Virus record (IMG/VR): IMGVR_UViG_3300043395_003024
Span: 1 to 64,000 of that record
Reading direction: 5' to 3' (one strand)
DNA: 64,000 nucleotides
DNA from: a virus
This document shows positions 19,691 through 28,265 of the stretch, piece by piece (position 1 is the stretch's first letter; every line of letters begins with the position of its first letter). The position numbers and the translations under genes are program-made. Below the pieces are notes generated by a model. The model saw only the letters and a list, made by a program, of their open reading frames with translations, did not search any database and had not been told where the DNA came from.

Positions 19691-19971
19691 TATTTTCTCT
19701 TTTCCTTTGACTCAGCATTCTGGGCGAGGCAACAGCCGGCGCCCCCAGCCTTGAAGCAGGTATTTCTTTTTTCTCCGAGATATTCCCGGCTCACTGGGAT
19801 GCCCTCGTCCTTAAGTGCGCGGACTAGACCCATTGTGGATGCATCGCTCTTGAGAGCTTCTACAAGAATGGCCGCCGTCTCTCCGTCAAGCGACTTAATA
19901 ATGTTTCCGAGCTTGCAATCTCGTTCTCGGCCTGGACTGTCAATAAGTTTCTGTAGCGAGTCCCTCAACAT
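19690..19971 (-). CDS. Small HTH-like Cys protein
   Basis: 93 residues from ATG 19971, chosen because AAGGGG precedes it; the frame stays open to a TTG/ATG at 20067. MLRDSLQKLIDSPGRERDC, then LDGETAAILVEALKSDASTMGLVRALKDEGIPVSREYLGEKRNTC, resembles small phage proteins with a helix-turn-helix-like core. It could be a small regulator or a terminase-small-subunit-like DNA binder; neither is proven. Ends with a Lys-rich tail. Confidence 0.55.
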   Translation of the reverse strand: MLRDSLQKLIDSPGRERDCKLGNIIKSLDGETAAILVEALKSDASTMGLVRALKDEGIPVSREYLGEKRNTCFKAGGAGCCLAQNAESKEKRK

Positions 19972-20076
19972 GTTTCCCCTTTTCCTGCTATTGTCGCAGT
20001 TGTGATTCTTTTTACTTATGGTGTTCTCAGTGTTGTTCACACCGCTGCTCTCATAGTACACCATCAAACTACATGG

Positions 20077-20088
20077 GTGTAGGTATCT
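20077..20088 (+). repeat. Isolated 12-mer variant
   Basis: GTGTAGGTATCT, one base before the TTG start at 20090. It is 7 kb from the nearest other copy and in the divergent region between two regulators. Confidence 0.55.
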
Positions 20089-20089
20089 C

Positions 20090-20539
20090 TTGAGGTCTCA
20101 AAAAGTCGACGACATTAAAAAAGCACTTGAGGAAGCAATTGCTGAGCAGGGCGGCGATAGTGAAACCCTTGAGAAGGTCATGCGGACTCTTGACAGTAAA
20201 AAAATACTTCGCTACCACAAAGAAGACGAAATAAGTCTTCTGTCTACTGCGGGCAGAGTTCTTGTTGCGCTTATTGAAGACCCCAATATGACGGTACGTG
20301 CTATTTCTGTGTATTTAGACCTAAGCGAAACAATGATTGAGAAAACAGTCAAACAACTCATCAACGCAGGGCTAATTACAAAGACAAAAGTGAATCGACA
20401 AAATGTCTATCGATGCAACGATAAATCAATTCTTTCGCAGCGTGATATACAGAACTTTTTTGCCGCTATCACTCTCTTAAGTAATCCAAATTCCACGGAT
20501 GAAGTTACGGAAACTGGTAGTGATACGTCGCCGTTCTAG
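20090..20539 (+). CDS. Winged-helix transcriptional regulator
   Basis: 149 residues from TTG 20090. The core LLSTAGRVLVALIEDPNMTVRAISVYLDLSETMIEKTVKQLINAGLITKTK is a MarR/ArsR-like winged helix, with a recognition helix followed by NRQNVYRCN as the wing. Preceded by helical DIKKALEEAIAEQ, likely for dimerisation. Divergent from the minus-strand run starting at 19971, so it may control both. A 12-mer variant abuts its start. Confidence 0.7.
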   Translation: MRSQKVDDIKKALEEAIAEQGGDSETLEKVMRTLDSKKILRYHKEDEISLLSTAGRVLVALIEDPNMTVRAISVYLDLSETMIEKTVKQLINAGLITKTKVNRQNVYRCNDKSILSQRDIQNFFAAITLLSNPNSTDEVTETGSDTSPF

Positions 20540-20555
20540 GTAATCTCCTCGGTGC

Positions 20556-21020
20556 ATGGTTTCATCAAGGAGTCTTTCGACAGGTAGACCAGTGTTTCCT
20601 TATAGGAGCAAGGGTTATTCAATTCTCTACTATGGAGTATCACAAAAAGGGCAATTTACGACTTGGGGTATAAAGAATTGTTTCAAGGGTTTGTTCCCTC
20701 ATGAGGTGAGGACTTGGGATTTTGCCCAACATGCCCAAAAGTTAGTTAAGGCAGGGCTCCTAGAGCGGATTGACAAGGATACGTGGGCTGTAACGAATGC
20801 TGGCGTTCGCGCAATGGTGTCAGCAGCTGCATTTCATCGTGAATACAAAATTAGGACCACAAGCATTGCATATATGAATGATGTGAGCCAAAGAATAATG
20901 AAAATACATGCAAGCTCGATGAGCGTTATGGAAAAACTTGACGCAGAGGACGAAATACTGGAAGAAGTCGCAAGAAAGATGGATTCCCGTAAAAAAGTCA
21001 AAAAGGGGAAAAAGAACTAG
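20556..21020 (+). CDS. Winged-helix-like protein
   Basis: 154 residues. KGQFTTWGIKNCFKGLFPHEVRTWDFAQHAQKLVKAGLLERIDKDTWAVTNAGVRAMV reads as a winged helix followed by a coil and a Lys-rich C-terminus (SRKKVKKGKKN). Second gene after the regulator at 20090 in the same direction. May bind DNA; family not recognised. Confidence 0.6.
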   Translation: MVSSRSLSTGRPVFPYRSKGYSILYYGVSQKGQFTTWGIKNCFKGLFPHEVRTWDFAQHAQKLVKAGLLERIDKDTWAVTNAGVRAMVSAAAFHREYKIRTTSIAYMNDVSQRIMKIHASSMSVMEKLDAEDEILEEVARKMDSRKKVKKGKKN

Positions 21021-21361
21021 CCCTCTATTGCTTGTGTATTTGCTACGACCCAAGCTCTAAATATTTCATCTGTTAATGGCATGAACCAGACTTGGCACGA
21101 ATCAAAATTATTGATATCGCCAACCAGCGTCCACGATACCTCGAGAAATTCACTCGGTGGGCATATCCCCCCGTTGCATTCCATACCGAAACGGTTCACA
21201 AACCATGTCACGGCACAATCCCCGGCGATATTCTTGCAGGCGGCGTTTTCTTCGTGAGGACAGATGACTTCGAGGACCTCTAGTTCTCCTTTGTTTATTC
21301 GGAGCTGAAGAGTGTGTCCGTCGTTGTGCCAAACCTGCTCAATTTCCTGGGTTCTCGCCAT
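21017..21361 (-). CDS. Hypothetical protein with conserved cysteines
   Basis: 114 residues with six cysteines (VICPHEENAACKNIAGDCAV, MECNGGICPP). LEVSWTLVGDINNFDSCQVWFMPL is strand-rich. Convergent with the gene at 20556, overlapping by four bases. No family recognised. Confidence 0.65.
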   Translation of the reverse strand: MARTQEIEQVWHNDGHTLQLRINKGELEVLEVICPHEENAACKNIAGDCAVTWFVNRFGMECNGGICPPSEFLEVSWTLVGDINNFDSCQVWFMPLTDEIFRAWVVANTQAIEG

Positions 21362-21441
21362 ATTGAATCGCTTTGGATAAATTTGAAAAAATCACTACGT
21401 CCCTTTACAGACGGCAATGCCTATCAACAAATTACCACTCA

Positions 21442-21774
21442 TCATTCCACTGGGGCAGAAGTATTTTTGCTAGCTCGAATTTTTTTTGCAGCAGCCTCTT
21501 CGTTGTTCGCCATTTCCTCGTCGCTTACAGCGGCGCCCTTTTTGTCAAATCTTGAGAATACTGCATTTATCTCTTTTGCGGTTAGTTTTCCGTCATCAAG
21601 GAACGCTCTTGACAATCCTTCAACAACAGTTGCTACTCCGGCGATACCAGCCATGAATACAGATTTCCACACTGGAACTCCAGCAATTGTTCCGGCGCCG
21701 ATGACGCCTAAACCAGAGGCTGCAAAAGTGGCAACAATCCTCATGAGTATGTTGGCAATAAGCTCACGCTTCAT
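21442..21774 (-). CDS. Holin-like membrane protein with EF-hand-like tail
   Basis: 110 residues. Two hydrophobic segments (ANILMRIVATFAASGLGVIGAGTIA and WKSVFMAGIAGVATVVEGL) form a small two-TM holin layout. The tail FLDDGKLTAKEINAVFSRFD looks like one Ca-binding EF-hand loop. It sits 2 kb from the endolysin on the same strand. Holin is the best guess; no family profile is recognised, and the EF-hand-like element is unusual. Confidence 0.55.
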   Translation of the reverse strand: MKRELIANILMRIVATFAASGLGVIGAGTIAGVPVWKSVFMAGIAGVATVVEGLSRAFLDDGKLTAKEINAVFSRFDKKGAAVSDEEMANNEEAAAKKIRASKNTSAPVE

Positions 21775-23233
21775 TTTTTCTCCTTGATATCGCGATGATT
21801 AAAAGACCAACGGTGAATAGGCCAATGGCAAGTGCATAGACGGACAGAGCATTGGTTCCAGTCTTAGGGAGGTGACCGTGTGAGTGTGAACTATGGTCAT
21901 GGACGGTTGTTGGTACTATTGGTTGTTGTGTAGTAGTTGTTTCTGGGGGTATAAATGTTGTGGGAGGTAGTGAAGTTTGAGGTATCACTACTACTTGTGT
22001 TGTACTCGGTATTTGCACTTGCGTTGTGGTTGACGCGATAGTTGTACTCGTAGGAATTGTCGTAGTGGTGCTGGTTGTAGTACTGCTTGTAGTTGTAGTA
22101 GGAGCGGCAGTTGTAGTAGTTGGCGGGTTCCATGAAACAGTTGCAGAAACAGTCTTTGATACTCCACTAACTACAGCCGTAGCCGTATAGGTGGCAGAAC
22201 CAATAGAGTTGGTGCGAACAGTAATTGTTGCTATACCGCTTGCATTTGTTGTAGCAGTGAACGTCTGCCCTGCATCTGGGCCGGCGCTAACTGTCACTGT
22301 TACAGAAACACCAGATTGTGGGACTCCTGCGATTGTTTGGGCAGTGGCAGTAATTGTCAAATCTTCTCCAGCATTCGGAGACTCTGGGCTGATTGACAGG
22401 GTAAATGAGCTTGGAAGGCTTACGCTTCCACCACCAATCGAAACAGCCTTACGTGTACTAGTTGGGCTTGGATATGGATAGTCAACTAGTGTTTTTAGAG
22501 TTCCAACATTGCCAGTAAAGTATCCATGCCAACACGCTGCAACTATTGTATTGCTCAATCCAAAGTCGGCGATGCCATCTGCGGTAGCTTCTGGTCCACC
22601 ATTGCATCCTCCACTATTAAAAACTGCTGAAGGAAGAAGTGCAGTTAGCCAGCCGTATGCATTATTGCTAGCAAATAATCCGCCACCAGAGTTAACGAAG
22701 TCTGCAATTTTTTCGGCATTTGCAGTAAATTTTGTATTTATTGCTCCAGACCTACTCCAGTCATCTGGAATCCATAGCATTCGTGGTGGTGTTGAGGTAA
22801 TTCCAGTTGAGAAGAACGCATCGAGCTCTGAGGATGTTGTTATAAACTCAACAGTTGGTTGTGTTGTAAATCTAGTTAGGAACTTGGAGCTAAGCTGAGT
22901 AGTCCATGAGCCGCCACATCCACCAGCGGAAGTCATACTAGAAACTCCAAGAATTGCTATTTTCCCGGTGTTTGATGGCATTGTCGACTGGTCGTATACG
23001 CTTTTAACAACCTTCGCTATGTATTGGTCCGTATTCTCCCCATACGCGGCATGGCACACTGGGTCCATACCGTCGAGGACTATGGGGCCGCCTCCGGTTA
23101 TTGCGCTTGCCTGGGACCCAAATATTAGTCCATCATCGTTCTTGTCAACGCTAACTGCAAAAGGAAGAACGGCTGCTGATATTAGACAAACAGCTCCAAT
23201 AAATTTACTAAATCGTGTCCCCACGTTTTGCAC
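21764..23233 (-). CDS. LPXTG-anchored surface protein with Ig-like domain
   Basis: 489 residues. A signal peptide (FIGAVCLISAAVLPFAVS) leads to a globular ~250-residue N-domain (VDFVNSGGG-like Rossmann strands; several cysteines). A Big-type Ig domain follows (about 290-380: FTLSISPESPNAGEDLTITATAQ), then a Thr/Ser-rich stalk. The C-terminus is a full sortase signal: LPKTG, a hydrophobic helix and SRRKNEA. The protein would be anchored to the host wall, not the virion, by host sortase. It overlaps the holin-like gene by 11 bases. Possible roles are receptor masking, superinfection exclusion or host adhesion. Confidence 0.85.
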   Translation of the reverse strand: MQNVGTRFSKFIGAVCLISAAVLPFAVSVDKNDDGLIFGSQASAITGGGPIVLDGMDPVCHAAYGENTDQYIAKVVKSVYDQSTMPSNTGKIAILGVSSMTSAGGCGGSWTTQLSSKFLTRFTTQPTVEFITTSSELDAFFSTGITSTPPRMLWIPDDWSRSGAINTKFTANAEKIADFVNSGGGLFASNNAYGWLTALLPSAVFNSGGCNGGPEATADGIADFGLSNTIVAACWHGYFTGNVGTLKTLVDYPYPSPTSTRKAVSIGGGSVSLPSSFTLSISPESPNAGEDLTITATAQTIAGVPQSGVSVTVTVSAGPDAGQTFTATTNASGIATITVRTNSIGSATYTATAVVSGVSKTVSATVSWNPPTTTTAAPTTTTSSTTTSTTTTIPTSTTIASTTTQVQIPSTTQVVVIPQTSLPPTTFIPPETTTTQQPIVPTTVHDHSSHSHGHLPKTGTNALSVYALAIGLFTVGLLIIAISRRKNEA

Positions 23234-23265
23234 ACCTCTCTCCTTGTGTGACTAATTGTTTTAAA

Positions 23266-23475
23266 CTACGAAGTTGATGCGCACCTTGCTGAGCAGTAAT
23301 AGTTATCGTTTTTTACTCTCACCATTCCGCGGACGGTGAGTTTGCCGCACTTAGCGCAAGAACATGATGCATTCTTTGACCCTATGTACATAAGGAGTGT
23401 TCCATATACCGCTGGGTCCTGAACAGGCTGTTTTGACTGCCCAGCTATCGGTTTTGCTGGTTTCTTGCCGGCCAT
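23266..23475 (-). CDS. Small zinc-ribbon protein
   Basis: 69 residues, with a Lys/Pro/Gln-rich start (AGKKPAKPIAGQSKQPVQDP) and a zinc ribbon SCSCAKCGKLTVRGMVRVKNDNYYCSARC. Directly after the coiled-coil membrane gene (shared base 23475). Role unknown. Confidence 0.65.
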   Translation of the reverse strand: MAGKKPAKPIAGQSKQPVQDPAVYGTLLMYIGSKNASCSCAKCGKLTVRGMVRVKNDNYYCSARCASTS

Positions 23476-23723
23476 TAGACCTCACCCTTTGCGTGGTCGC
23501 GAATATGCTCATCAACCTTTTTCTCTGTGCGCTCTACGCCCTTTTCGACGCGGTCAATTGAAATACCCAAGCTTTTACCTAGATTTTCAATCTTGTCAAC
23601 GACAAAGTTATGGTCTGCTTTGTTTTCTTCCCAGCGTCGCACGTCTGTGCGTCGACCCTTTTCTATAAGTGCAACAGATACGGCACTAATTAGGCCGATT
23701 ACAGCAATGAGTAGTCCTTCCAC
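23475..23723 (-). CDS. Membrane-anchored coiled-coil protein (holin candidate)
   Basis: 82 residues: an N-terminal helix (GLLIAVIGLISAVSVALI) followed by basic KGRRTDVRRW and a long coiled coil (VVDKIENLGKSLGISIDRVEKGVERTEKKVDEHI). This one-TM plus coil design is common next to lysins in actinophages (DUF2746-like). Lies 15 bases downstream of the endolysin gene, so a lysis role is plausible. Confidence 0.6.
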   Translation of the reverse strand: MEGLLIAVIGLISAVSVALIEKGRRTDVRRWEENKADHNFVVDKIENLGKSLGISIDRVEKGVERTEKKVDEHIRDHAKGEV

Positions 23724-23738
23724 GGATATCTAGATGCC

Positions 23739-24332
23739 TCAGCCTTGTGCTTCTTTTGCTGCTTGACGTGCTTCATAGCGAGCCTTTACATCAGCCGGCG
23801 TTGCATCTCCGCAAACATACTGCCAGTGCCATGCTTCAAATTCTGGTGACTTTGGGTCATCTCCCTGTAGGTAAAAGCCGTACTTTGGAGCGTTTTCACA
23901 CATCCAATCAAGGCACTTGCCGCCCATTGAGGTCAATTTGCCGTTTACTTCATAACCAAGGTCGATAGCTAATCCAAATCCATGGTTTGACTTACCAGGC
24001 GATGAACTCGGCGCCTTCCCGGGCTTGAGAAACCACTTCTTGCCTTCGTAGTCGCGAGTAACTTGTGGCTTGCGACCTTCATCCTTGGTGCTGTAGCGGT
24101 CTTTGAACATCGCCAGCTGGTCCTCGAATGGTCGGAAATCTCCAACATTTTTGAGGACAAATCCTGCTTTTTCTGCGTCCACATACATTTGATTAAATGC
24201 AATAGCGGCCCATGTCCACATCCGGCCGCCTGTTTTCACTTTCTTTAGCATCGCGTCGGTTAACTTCCCGTTACCGACAGCTTCGCACTCCTTAGGAAGG
24301 ACGAGTTTTTTGTAAGGGTATTTTGAGGGCAT
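23739..24332 (-). CDS. Endolysin: M15 D-Ala-D-Ala peptidase
   Basis: 197 residues from ATG 24332 (GGAAG upstream). Peptidase M15 (VanY-type) motifs: SNHGFGLAIDL (SxHxxGxAxD), with catalytic Asp and His, and EAWHWQY. Zinc ligands are His, Asp and the His of AWHW. It cleaves peptidoglycan cross-bridges. Strong lysine-rich N-terminus, with no signal peptide, so release needs a holin; candidates are the genes at 23475 and 21442. Confidence 0.9.
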   Translation of the reverse strand: MPSKYPYKKLVLPKECEAVGNGKLTDAMLKKVKTGGRMWTWAAIAFNQMYVDAEKAGFVLKNVGDFRPFEDQLAMFKDRYSTKDEGRKPQVTRDYEGKKWFLKPGKAPSSSPGKSNHGFGLAIDLGYEVNGKLTSMGGKCLDWMCENAPKYGFYLQGDDPKSPEFEAWHWQYVCGDATPADVKARYEARQAAKEAQG

Positions 24333-24374
24333 TTTTCTTCCTTCCGAAAGACGCAAATGATGCTTGTTTCATCA

Positions 24375-24380
24375 ATTGTA
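24375..24380 (-). promoter_or_regulatory. Candidate -10 box before the endolysin
   Basis: TACAAT on the minus strand, 43 bases before ATG 24332, in an A/T-rich gap. No good -35 is seen. TGATG/CATCA flanks form a short inverted repeat just downstream. Confidence 0.3.
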
Positions 24381-24427
24381 CCCTAAAAAATAATGCTAAA
24401 AATAAATGCCTAAATAAAAATGTGGCT

Positions 24428-26836
24428 CTATTCTGGCTCTCGCATATGTAAGTACATTGCTGAAATAAATGCGAGAATAGATGACACAAGGGCAATTTTT
24501 TGTATTGTTCCGGAAAGAGTGAAGTACACAACTACAGAACCAGCAATTGTGAATCCGAGATTCAATACACCAAACCAAAATTTCTTGATGAATGCTTTCA
24601 AGCTGAACACTCTCTCCCCGTTAATAGTTGTATAGATACTTAAAGCAGCAACCCAGTCGACGCCATCCCCGGCTATCTCCCCGGCCATTTCCTGCTCTTC
24701 GTCTTCTTCATTCTTTTTGCCAGAACCATCACCAGATGGGCTTCCGCCACCGGTTCCGCCTCCGGAGCCACCGCTTCCACCTCCGGGACCAGGCATTCCG
24801 CCAGAAAGAGCCGTTGCAGCCGCAGTTGCTGTTATCAAGTTTACCGCAACTATTGTTCGTCTCTGTCCAACATCAATCGTCTGACCAACCATCTTGTATG
24901 TGTCAAAATTTCCACCAAATAGGTCGACAGTGTCCTCAAATGTTTCACGCACTTCCGCTGGCGCGTCTTGAACTGCATCAATAATTTTCAGTGCTTGTTC
25001 TTCTGTAAGAGAAGATTCGTCAATTGCGGCGAAAATTTCCTCAGCTTGTTCTGCCGTGACAGATTCAAGAACTTCTGGCGATGCAGCAAGTTCCGTAGCC
25101 AGTTCACTGTCCAGCGAGTCTGATTCTAGGAGCTTATCAACTGCTTCTACAATTTGTTCACCGGTAGCTTCCCCGCTGGTTAGAACGTCGACTATAGCTG
25201 CAGCTTCCTGTGGTGATATATCGCCAGACAGTGCTTCATCCAGATTTTCGGCACTTACGTCTTGAACATCTGGCGCTAGCGCGGCTGGGACTTCCTCAGT
25301 GACAGGTGGCGCATCTGTTGTTGAATTATCGGTATTGTCATTATTAGTAGAATTATTATATGAATCTTCTTCTAATTTCTCTGGTTGTGTTGTGCCTGTT
25401 GGGACTTGTGGTATTTGTTCCTCTTCTGGTTGTGCTGAAGGCGGTATGTCAGTTTGAGGCGTTTCCGATTCCGGAGGAAGAGTGGGAGTTTGACTGGTAG
25501 GACTCTCCGTAGTTTGGGGAGTTGTAGTGGTTGTCGTTTCAACGGCAGCAACTATCGTAGTTGTGGTACTGGTTGTAGTAGTACTGGTGGTTGTCGTCGT
25601 TGGTAAAGCTATTAATTCTACGTCAAAGCCACACCAGCCAAATAGCCAGTCTGAAGTTGTAATACCGTTTGCAGTGCTCCCCGGATAAGACTGATAGTAG
25701 GCAACATTTGTTGGTATAAGTGTTACCGTTTCACCAACAGCGGCAAGCCCAGAGTGCACCGCAACAACGCCAAAATCTGAATCGTCAGTGTACGGCCCAG
25801 AGCCCCATGCTGAACCATTTGTTTTACCTGTTGTAGTTATGTTTTCGTATGGCCCGCATGATGGAGGCAAAGTTGTAGTAGTTGTAGTAGTTGTAGTAGT
25901 CGTGGTAGTAGTTGTATTTGGTGTTCCGCCTGTATATTTGAGAACAACATATAAGCGCTTGTATGTCCCTCCACATGGGTCGCCGAATATCCCATTGCTA
26001 GCGCCTATTGAGGCATTTGATTTTCCAACCAATTCTTTAGATACCCTAAGTATTGAATTTGTAGCGTGGCAAGAACCTTGTAGGTATTGACCATTTGTTC
26101 CATTTGGTGTTCCATAGCTAGCGAATACAACCTGCGAAAAAACACCCCCACCCGGTGCGGATATTGATAAATTCCATCCCTCATTTGCCGTGGCCCACAC
26201 CATATTTTCAGATAGCGAATATGACGAGTTATTTGTTTTTGTTTCTATTGTGGAGCATGGTTTATCGCCCTGTGTTGCGTGACATGCTTGCCACCCAATA
26301 GAGGAAGACCAGTTTTCTATCCCCCTATAAAACTCTGCATTCTGGAGGAGTTCTGTACCGTCTACCTTTAGAGACGCCGATTCGATGGATGGTCCATAGT
26401 TGCCAGCCCAAAACTCGCCGTCATCTCCACCTATTGATATTCGTGCTGTTGTTACTTCGTTCCAGCCATCGCCGACAGATACCGCATCAATACTTATAGA
26501 AAAATCAGAATAACCACCAGACGACAATGAAAGCCATCCAGTGTTATGCGAGTAAATCCCACCGCCACCAGGTCCGTATAGGTCTATTCCTACGAAAACC
26601 CTGTCTGTGCCATATCCAAATTCTGCAGCCCTGGCTTTTGCTGTAATTGTGCTCTTACCAGAGAGGTCAACATTTACTTCTTGATATACAACAGTCTCAT
26701 TGTATGAAAAAATGACACCGTCACCTTGTTCGTCATTAACGGCTTTAGCTGAAGTTGGGAAGCAAACAGCAACCAGCGCAATTGCCACAGGAAGCCATAT
26801 AAGTAAACGAAACGCACTTATTGAACGTCTTGCCAT
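24428..26836 (-). CDS. SUEL-lectin/LCCL surface membrane protein
   Basis: 802 residues from ATG 26836 (GGAGG upstream). Signal peptide ends near SAKAV. An N-terminal jelly-roll-like region (40-190) is followed by a galactose-lectin (SUEL) domain at about 215-305, with YGTPNG, GSCHA, FGDPCGGTYKRLYVVLKY. After a run of about 15 Thr comes an LCCL domain (about 330-410): GSAWGSGPYTDDSDFGVVAV, then HSGLA. Then come Thr/Ser/Pro stalks, a long acidic helical-repeat region, a Gly-rich segment and two C-terminal transmembrane helices. It is exposed on the cell, tied to the membrane. The domain mix is eukaryote-like but is also found in actinobacteria. Confidence 0.8.
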   Translation of the reverse strand: MARRSISAFRLLIWLPVAIALVAVCFPTSAKAVNDEQGDGVIFSYNETVVYQEVNVDLSGKSTITAKARAAEFGYGTDRVFVGIDLYGPGGGGIYSHNTGWLSLSSGGYSDFSISIDAVSVGDGWNEVTTARISIGGDDGEFWAGNYGPSIESASLKVDGTELLQNAEFYRGIENWSSSIGWQACHATQGDKPCSTIETKTNNSSYSLSENMVWATANEGWNLSISAPGGGVFSQVVFASYGTPNGTNGQYLQGSCHATNSILRVSKELVGKSNASIGASNGIFGDPCGGTYKRLYVVLKYTGGTPNTTTTTTTTTTTTTTTLPPSCGPYENITTTGKTNGSAWGSGPYTDDSDFGVVAVHSGLAAVGETVTLIPTNVAYYQSYPGSTANGITTSDWLFGWCGFDVELIALPTTTTTSTTTTSTTTTIVAAVETTTTTTPQTTESPTSQTPTLPPESETPQTDIPPSAQPEEEQIPQVPTGTTQPEKLEEDSYNNSTNNDNTDNSTTDAPPVTEEVPAALAPDVQDVSAENLDEALSGDISPQEAAAIVDVLTSGEATGEQIVEAVDKLLESDSLDSELATELAASPEVLESVTAEQAEEIFAAIDESSLTEEQALKIIDAVQDAPAEVRETFEDTVDLFGGNFDTYKMVGQTIDVGQRRTIVAVNLITATAAATALSGGMPGPGGGSGGSGGGTGGGSPSGDGSGKKNEEDEEQEMAGEIAGDGVDWVAALSIYTTINGERVFSLKAFIKKFWFGVLNLGFTIAGSVVVYFTLSGTIQKIALVSSILAFISAMYLHMREPE

Positions 26837-26874
26837 CAATCCTCCGATACACCCGGAGTAATTTTACAGCAAGA

Positions 26875-27453
26875 TTATTTATTGTTTATACACGTAACGG
26901 CAAAGTGCCAGTGCCAGTGGCCAACGACCGGCCATGTAATTTCGCCATCTTTCCATGTTTTACCTAGGGGATTCTTTGGTATTACGTCAAAAACGTCTGT
27001 GATATCAGAAAAACCAGCAGAATCTAAAAGGCTTACAACTCTTTCATGATGACAATTCCAGTGGTGGTGTGCACCATCCCACCATTCGAGACCAGAAACT
27101 CCCTGGTTTTCAATATCTAAATGCTCGAGCACCGACATAACCATTTCCCATGGCTCATGTCCGGCTGCCCACCTCTTAATCGTCTTGAATACGTCCGGGC
27201 CGCAGATTAAAAATTTTGCATCTGGCTTTGCAATGCGCTTCATGTCGTGAAGGAACTCCGGAACCTGCTTCCACGGAATATGTTCAAGTACATGCCCAAG
27301 AAAGACAGCGTCGAAAAAGTTATCGTCAAACGGGTAAGGTTTCCCGGGTTCAACCCGAACATCGGGCCTGGTGTCGTCTGTTTCCCAGGTATCGGTGTTT
27401 ATCCAGCCTTTTGCGTAATGGGTGCCGCATCCGGCGTTTAGATAATTGCTCAT
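26875..27453 (-). CDS. SAM-dependent methyltransferase (class I)
   Basis: 192 residues. LNAGCGTHYAKGWINTD is motif I with the acidic end of motif II, and FFDAVFLGHVLEHIP is the methyltransferase-11 post-motif. Short, compact fold, as in phage cassettes that modify glycans or peptides. Overlaps the PhyH gene by four bases, so they act in the same unit. Confidence 0.8.
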   Translation of the reverse strand: MSNYLNAGCGTHYAKGWINTDTWETDDTRPDVRVEPGKPYPFDDNFFDAVFLGHVLEHIPWKQVPEFLHDMKRIAKPDAKFLICGPDVFKTIKRWAAGHEPWEMVMSVLEHLDIENQGVSGLEWWDGAHHHWNCHHERVVSLLDSAGFSDITDVFDVIPKNPLGKTWKDGEITWPVVGHWHWHFAVTCINNK

Positions 27454-28265
27454 ACGTTATTTCCGCCATCTATTGGGAAATACCATCCATCATTATGCTG
27501 TAGCGCTTTAGGCATGTCTTGGCGATGGTTAATGCCAGAATAATGCGCAATAAGAGACTTGCGCGGAATGGTGAAGTTATTTGGCTTAGCGCCTCGATGT
27601 AGTAGCCGACCGTGCCAAAAAAGGACGTCCCCTCTTTCTGGGAGATATGTAAGAACTTCCGCGTTTCGTCTTTCTATTTCATGTTCAAAAATCGGAGTAA
27701 GAACATCCTCACTAAAACGCGGCCACCTATAGTCTCTTTGGTCTTCTGGTAGGGCTTTTAATATTTTTTCCTGAGTTACGGTTGGCCATCTGTGGGAACC
27801 GGGTATTAGCTGAAAAGGCCCAGAGTCTGGATGGATTGTCTCAAGTGCAATCCAAATTGCAGCATAATAATCTCCAACATGTGGAGGGTTTAAATATGTG
27901 TCTTGGTGCCAGTTTCGTGTTGTCGTTACCCATCCAGTCAAGTTCAGATGAGTTGCTGCAGGTTCCCCGAGTAGTTCCTCTAAAGTTTCTGCAACACCCT
28001 TATAAGTCAGGATATTCATTACTTCTGGGTGCCTTCTGTACGGGGTACAGTCGGGCCACCCGCCAGGTCTTGTCATGCTGAACTTTCCGTCAACGTATTC
28101 GGCATTGTTTTCAATCCAACAAGCCTCATAGTCCTGCATAAGGCTCTCGGGTATTAAGTTCTTTTTTATAACGAAACCATCATCATTCCAGTCTGAAGGT
28201 CCAGGTTCTGGGGCTGGAATTGTTAATTCCGCATACTGTCTTTCGAGTTCTTCTGCCGATTTCAT
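27450..28265 (-). CDS. Phytanoyl-CoA-dioxygenase-like Fe(II)/2-oxoglutarate enzyme
   Basis: 271 residues. RNWHQDTYL supplies the HxD iron pair, LLHRGAK the distal His, and RKSLIAHY the 2-oxoglutarate-binding Arg. GPFQLIPGSHRW is the family signature. The enzyme hydroxylates an unknown small molecule, peptide or sugar. Between the methyltransferase and the glycosyltransferase with 1-4 base overlaps, it forms a three-gene modification operon. Confidence 0.85.
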   Translation of the reverse strand: MKSAEELERQYAELTIPAPEPGPSDWNDDGFVIKKNLIPESLMQDYEACWIENNAEYVDGKFSMTRPGGWPDCTPYRRHPEVMNILTYKGVAETLEELLGEPAATHLNLTGWVTTTRNWHQDTYLNPPHVGDYYAAIWIALETIHPDSGPFQLIPGSHRWPTVTQEKILKALPEDQRDYRWPRFSEDVLTPIFEHEIERRNAEVLTYLPERGDVLFWHGRLLHRGAKPNNFTIPRKSLIAHYSGINHRQDMPKALQHNDGWYFPIDGGNNV

